A stretch of 64,000 nt of DNA from Schistosoma mansoni (Eukaryota > Platyhelminthes > Trematoda > Strigeidida > Schistosomatidae), in assembly GCF_000237925.1 (NCBI RefSeq), contig NC_031495.1, positions 32,464,706 to 32,528,705 of the forward strand. Reading direction: 5' to 3'. The position numbers and the translations under genes are program-made. This document shows, in pieces, positions 62,730 to 64,000 of the stretch (the stretch's first letter is position 1; each line of letters starts with the position of its first letter). A model generated the notes under the pieces. That model was not told the origin of the DNA. It ran no database searches and worked only from the letters and a program-made list of their open reading frames with translations.

Positions 62730-62860
62730 AAGTGAATAACAAGATGGATTTTGAAGTGGATGGTACTGCATTCGAGTCCTAGAGTGAACATCAACTACGG
62801 GGTGCATGTACATCCAGTTGACGCGTTCTAAATAGGACGAGACGCGCACTGTTAGCCACC
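62730..62860 (+). repeat. tRNA-derived SINE with hammerhead (Sm-alpha type)
   Basis: An A-box-like AGTAGCTAAGTGAATAAC and a B-box-like GCATTCGAGTCC near 62769 are followed by TGTACATCCAGTTGACGCGT, TCTAAAT, AGGACGAGACGCGC (62805-62849). This is the closest copy to the Sm-alpha hammerhead layout, with stem III GCGC still self-complementary. Two core changes are seen: GACGCG for GACGAG and GAGA for GAAA, which should abolish cleavage. Confidence 0.65.
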
Positions 62861-62869
62861 ATCTATCTT

Positions 62870-64000
62870 TGCTCATAACGATTGTGACTTAAGTTAATAT
62901 CGAAGTAATCCGCACAGGATGCACATATGCCAACAAGAGATTTTTATTTTGTTCCTCCATAATAGTTTAGAATTAGGAATGGTAGGGGGACCTCTGGAAA
63001 ATAATTCAATATGTAAATGCTTTTCGTCACGAAGTTACATCACTTTCAGAATCATCGATCGCCAGACATGTTTCATTATAGCTTAAGGCTATGTCTTAAC
63101 GGTACACTATAACAATTTAACTCGAGATCGAACAAATGAAATTTTCGGTCTTGTAATGATTACGAAACACTTGAACTAATGAATTGGGATGCAATCGATC
63201 AATCTGTGATATTGTACAACAATCGGTCAATGTTATTGGTAATATTTTCACCACTCCTGTTATGGTTTAAAACCAAAGATCTCAGTTTATCACTAAACTT
63301 TCAGGAATTGAATCCAAAGTTCCTATTATCTGGTAACATGTCACGTCATGAATATACACTATTGACTGATAGCATCAAACTGGAATGAGACAGCTTTACA
63401 GTACTCCCTGGTTTTTCAGTGATAAGAATTATCTTTAAGTTCTTATCATTGGTAAATATATTTGGGAGTGAAGTTTTAAACAATCTTTCGTATTACGGTT
63501 TGGCGGGGTTTCCTCAAATTGTTGTACTTTTAAGCCTTCATTGCGGACTGATCTTAGTTAAACAACCTTTGAAATCCAGAAAGTAATGGATACCATTTCT
63601 TTTCCAGTATGGGACCCCTCAGTAGTGTGCATGTACGATCCCTCAGGGGATCGCAGCCGAGACCATCAGGTCTTGCTACGAACACAACTTTGCAGCTAAA
63701 CCTATCTATCAGGAGATGGGGTCATTAGTTTGAAGTAAAAGCTTCCGTTTTGCGAACTGAGGATTTCTACTATGATGTTGAATGAGCATTGCTCAGAAGT
63801 CCCATACTCGAACAAAAGGGTTATTCAATAATTTCTGGAATTCAATGAAATGAACAAAAATCAGTCCACCATATAAGCTGTAAAGATATCTCTCCCTACA
63901 TTCTAAATAAGAAACGTTTTTTCGAAGGCGATAAACTTAATGCCTTTACTTAAATTACCAATAATCAATAAATATTTGACTGCTGCTTGAACTATTACAG
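62870..64000. other. Terminal stretch, no gene supported
   Basis: Only short open frames (63179-63388). A G/C-richer patch at 63600-63730 with an inverted GATCCCTCAGGGGATC may belong to an unnamed repeat. Confidence 0.35.

Noticed and set aside
1-64000. CRISPR arrays, operons, riboswitches and other bacterial features
   Set aside because: None seen; spliced genes and retrotransposons show this is animal nuclear DNA.

Overview
The window is flatworm nuclear DNA, almost certainly from a Schistosoma species. The evidence is the AT-rich sequence with long introns among 33-44 bp mini-introns, RTE- and CR1-type LINEs of schistosome type, Penelope-like elements with a GIY-YIG domain, and tRNA-derived SINE copies carrying hammerhead-ribozyme remnants (the Sm-alpha type). 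The exact species cannot be read from the sequence alone.

Four host genes can be rebuilt at splice-site level. (1) Mitochondrial ribosomal protein bL20m (MRPL20) lies at 1089-1648 on the plus strand, two exons split by a 35-bp intron. (2) An ATG4 autophagy cysteine protease spans about 4.4-17.7 kb on the plus strand; its first coding exon was not found. (3) Exportin-1 (XPO1/CRM1) lies at 18.2-30.4 kb on the minus strand, with 13 coding exons and a complete 1075-residue reading frame. It converges tail-to-tail on ATG4, with only about 450 bp between the stop codons. (4) Cytosolic ribosomal protein uL29 (RPL35) lies at 48401-48855 on the plus strand, its first coding exon being the ATG alone.

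Most of the rest is transposon debris. An RTE-clade LINE (9.9-13.8 kb, minus) sits in the largest ATG4 intron. A second, SR2-like RTE copy (25.2-26.8 kb) and a short ORF-less derivative of the first family (26.9-27.5 kb) sit in the largest XPO1 intron. The 36.8-48.0 kb stretch is a nested graveyard: a Ty3/gypsy LTR-element fossil, a Penelope-type insertion inside it, a nearly intact Penelope-like RT plus GIY-YIG element, and a second, much older Penelope-like copy. A near full-length CR1/SR1-type LINE occupies 54.1-58.5 kb. From 58.7 to 59.65 kb there are two diverged copies of the tail of an unrecognised gene, next to a 200-N assembly gap. The last 4 kb is AT-rich with one hammerhead SINE fossil.

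The most interesting signals are: a mobile ORF-less RTE derivative made by fusing 5' leader to 3' tail at a GCCCAGG repeat, present in two copies with the same junction, one with a perfect 12-bp target-site duplication; the series of hammerhead-SINE fossils in different states of decay plus a Penelope-type hammerhead; the extreme mini-intron gene structures; and a possible alternative terminal exon in ATG4.
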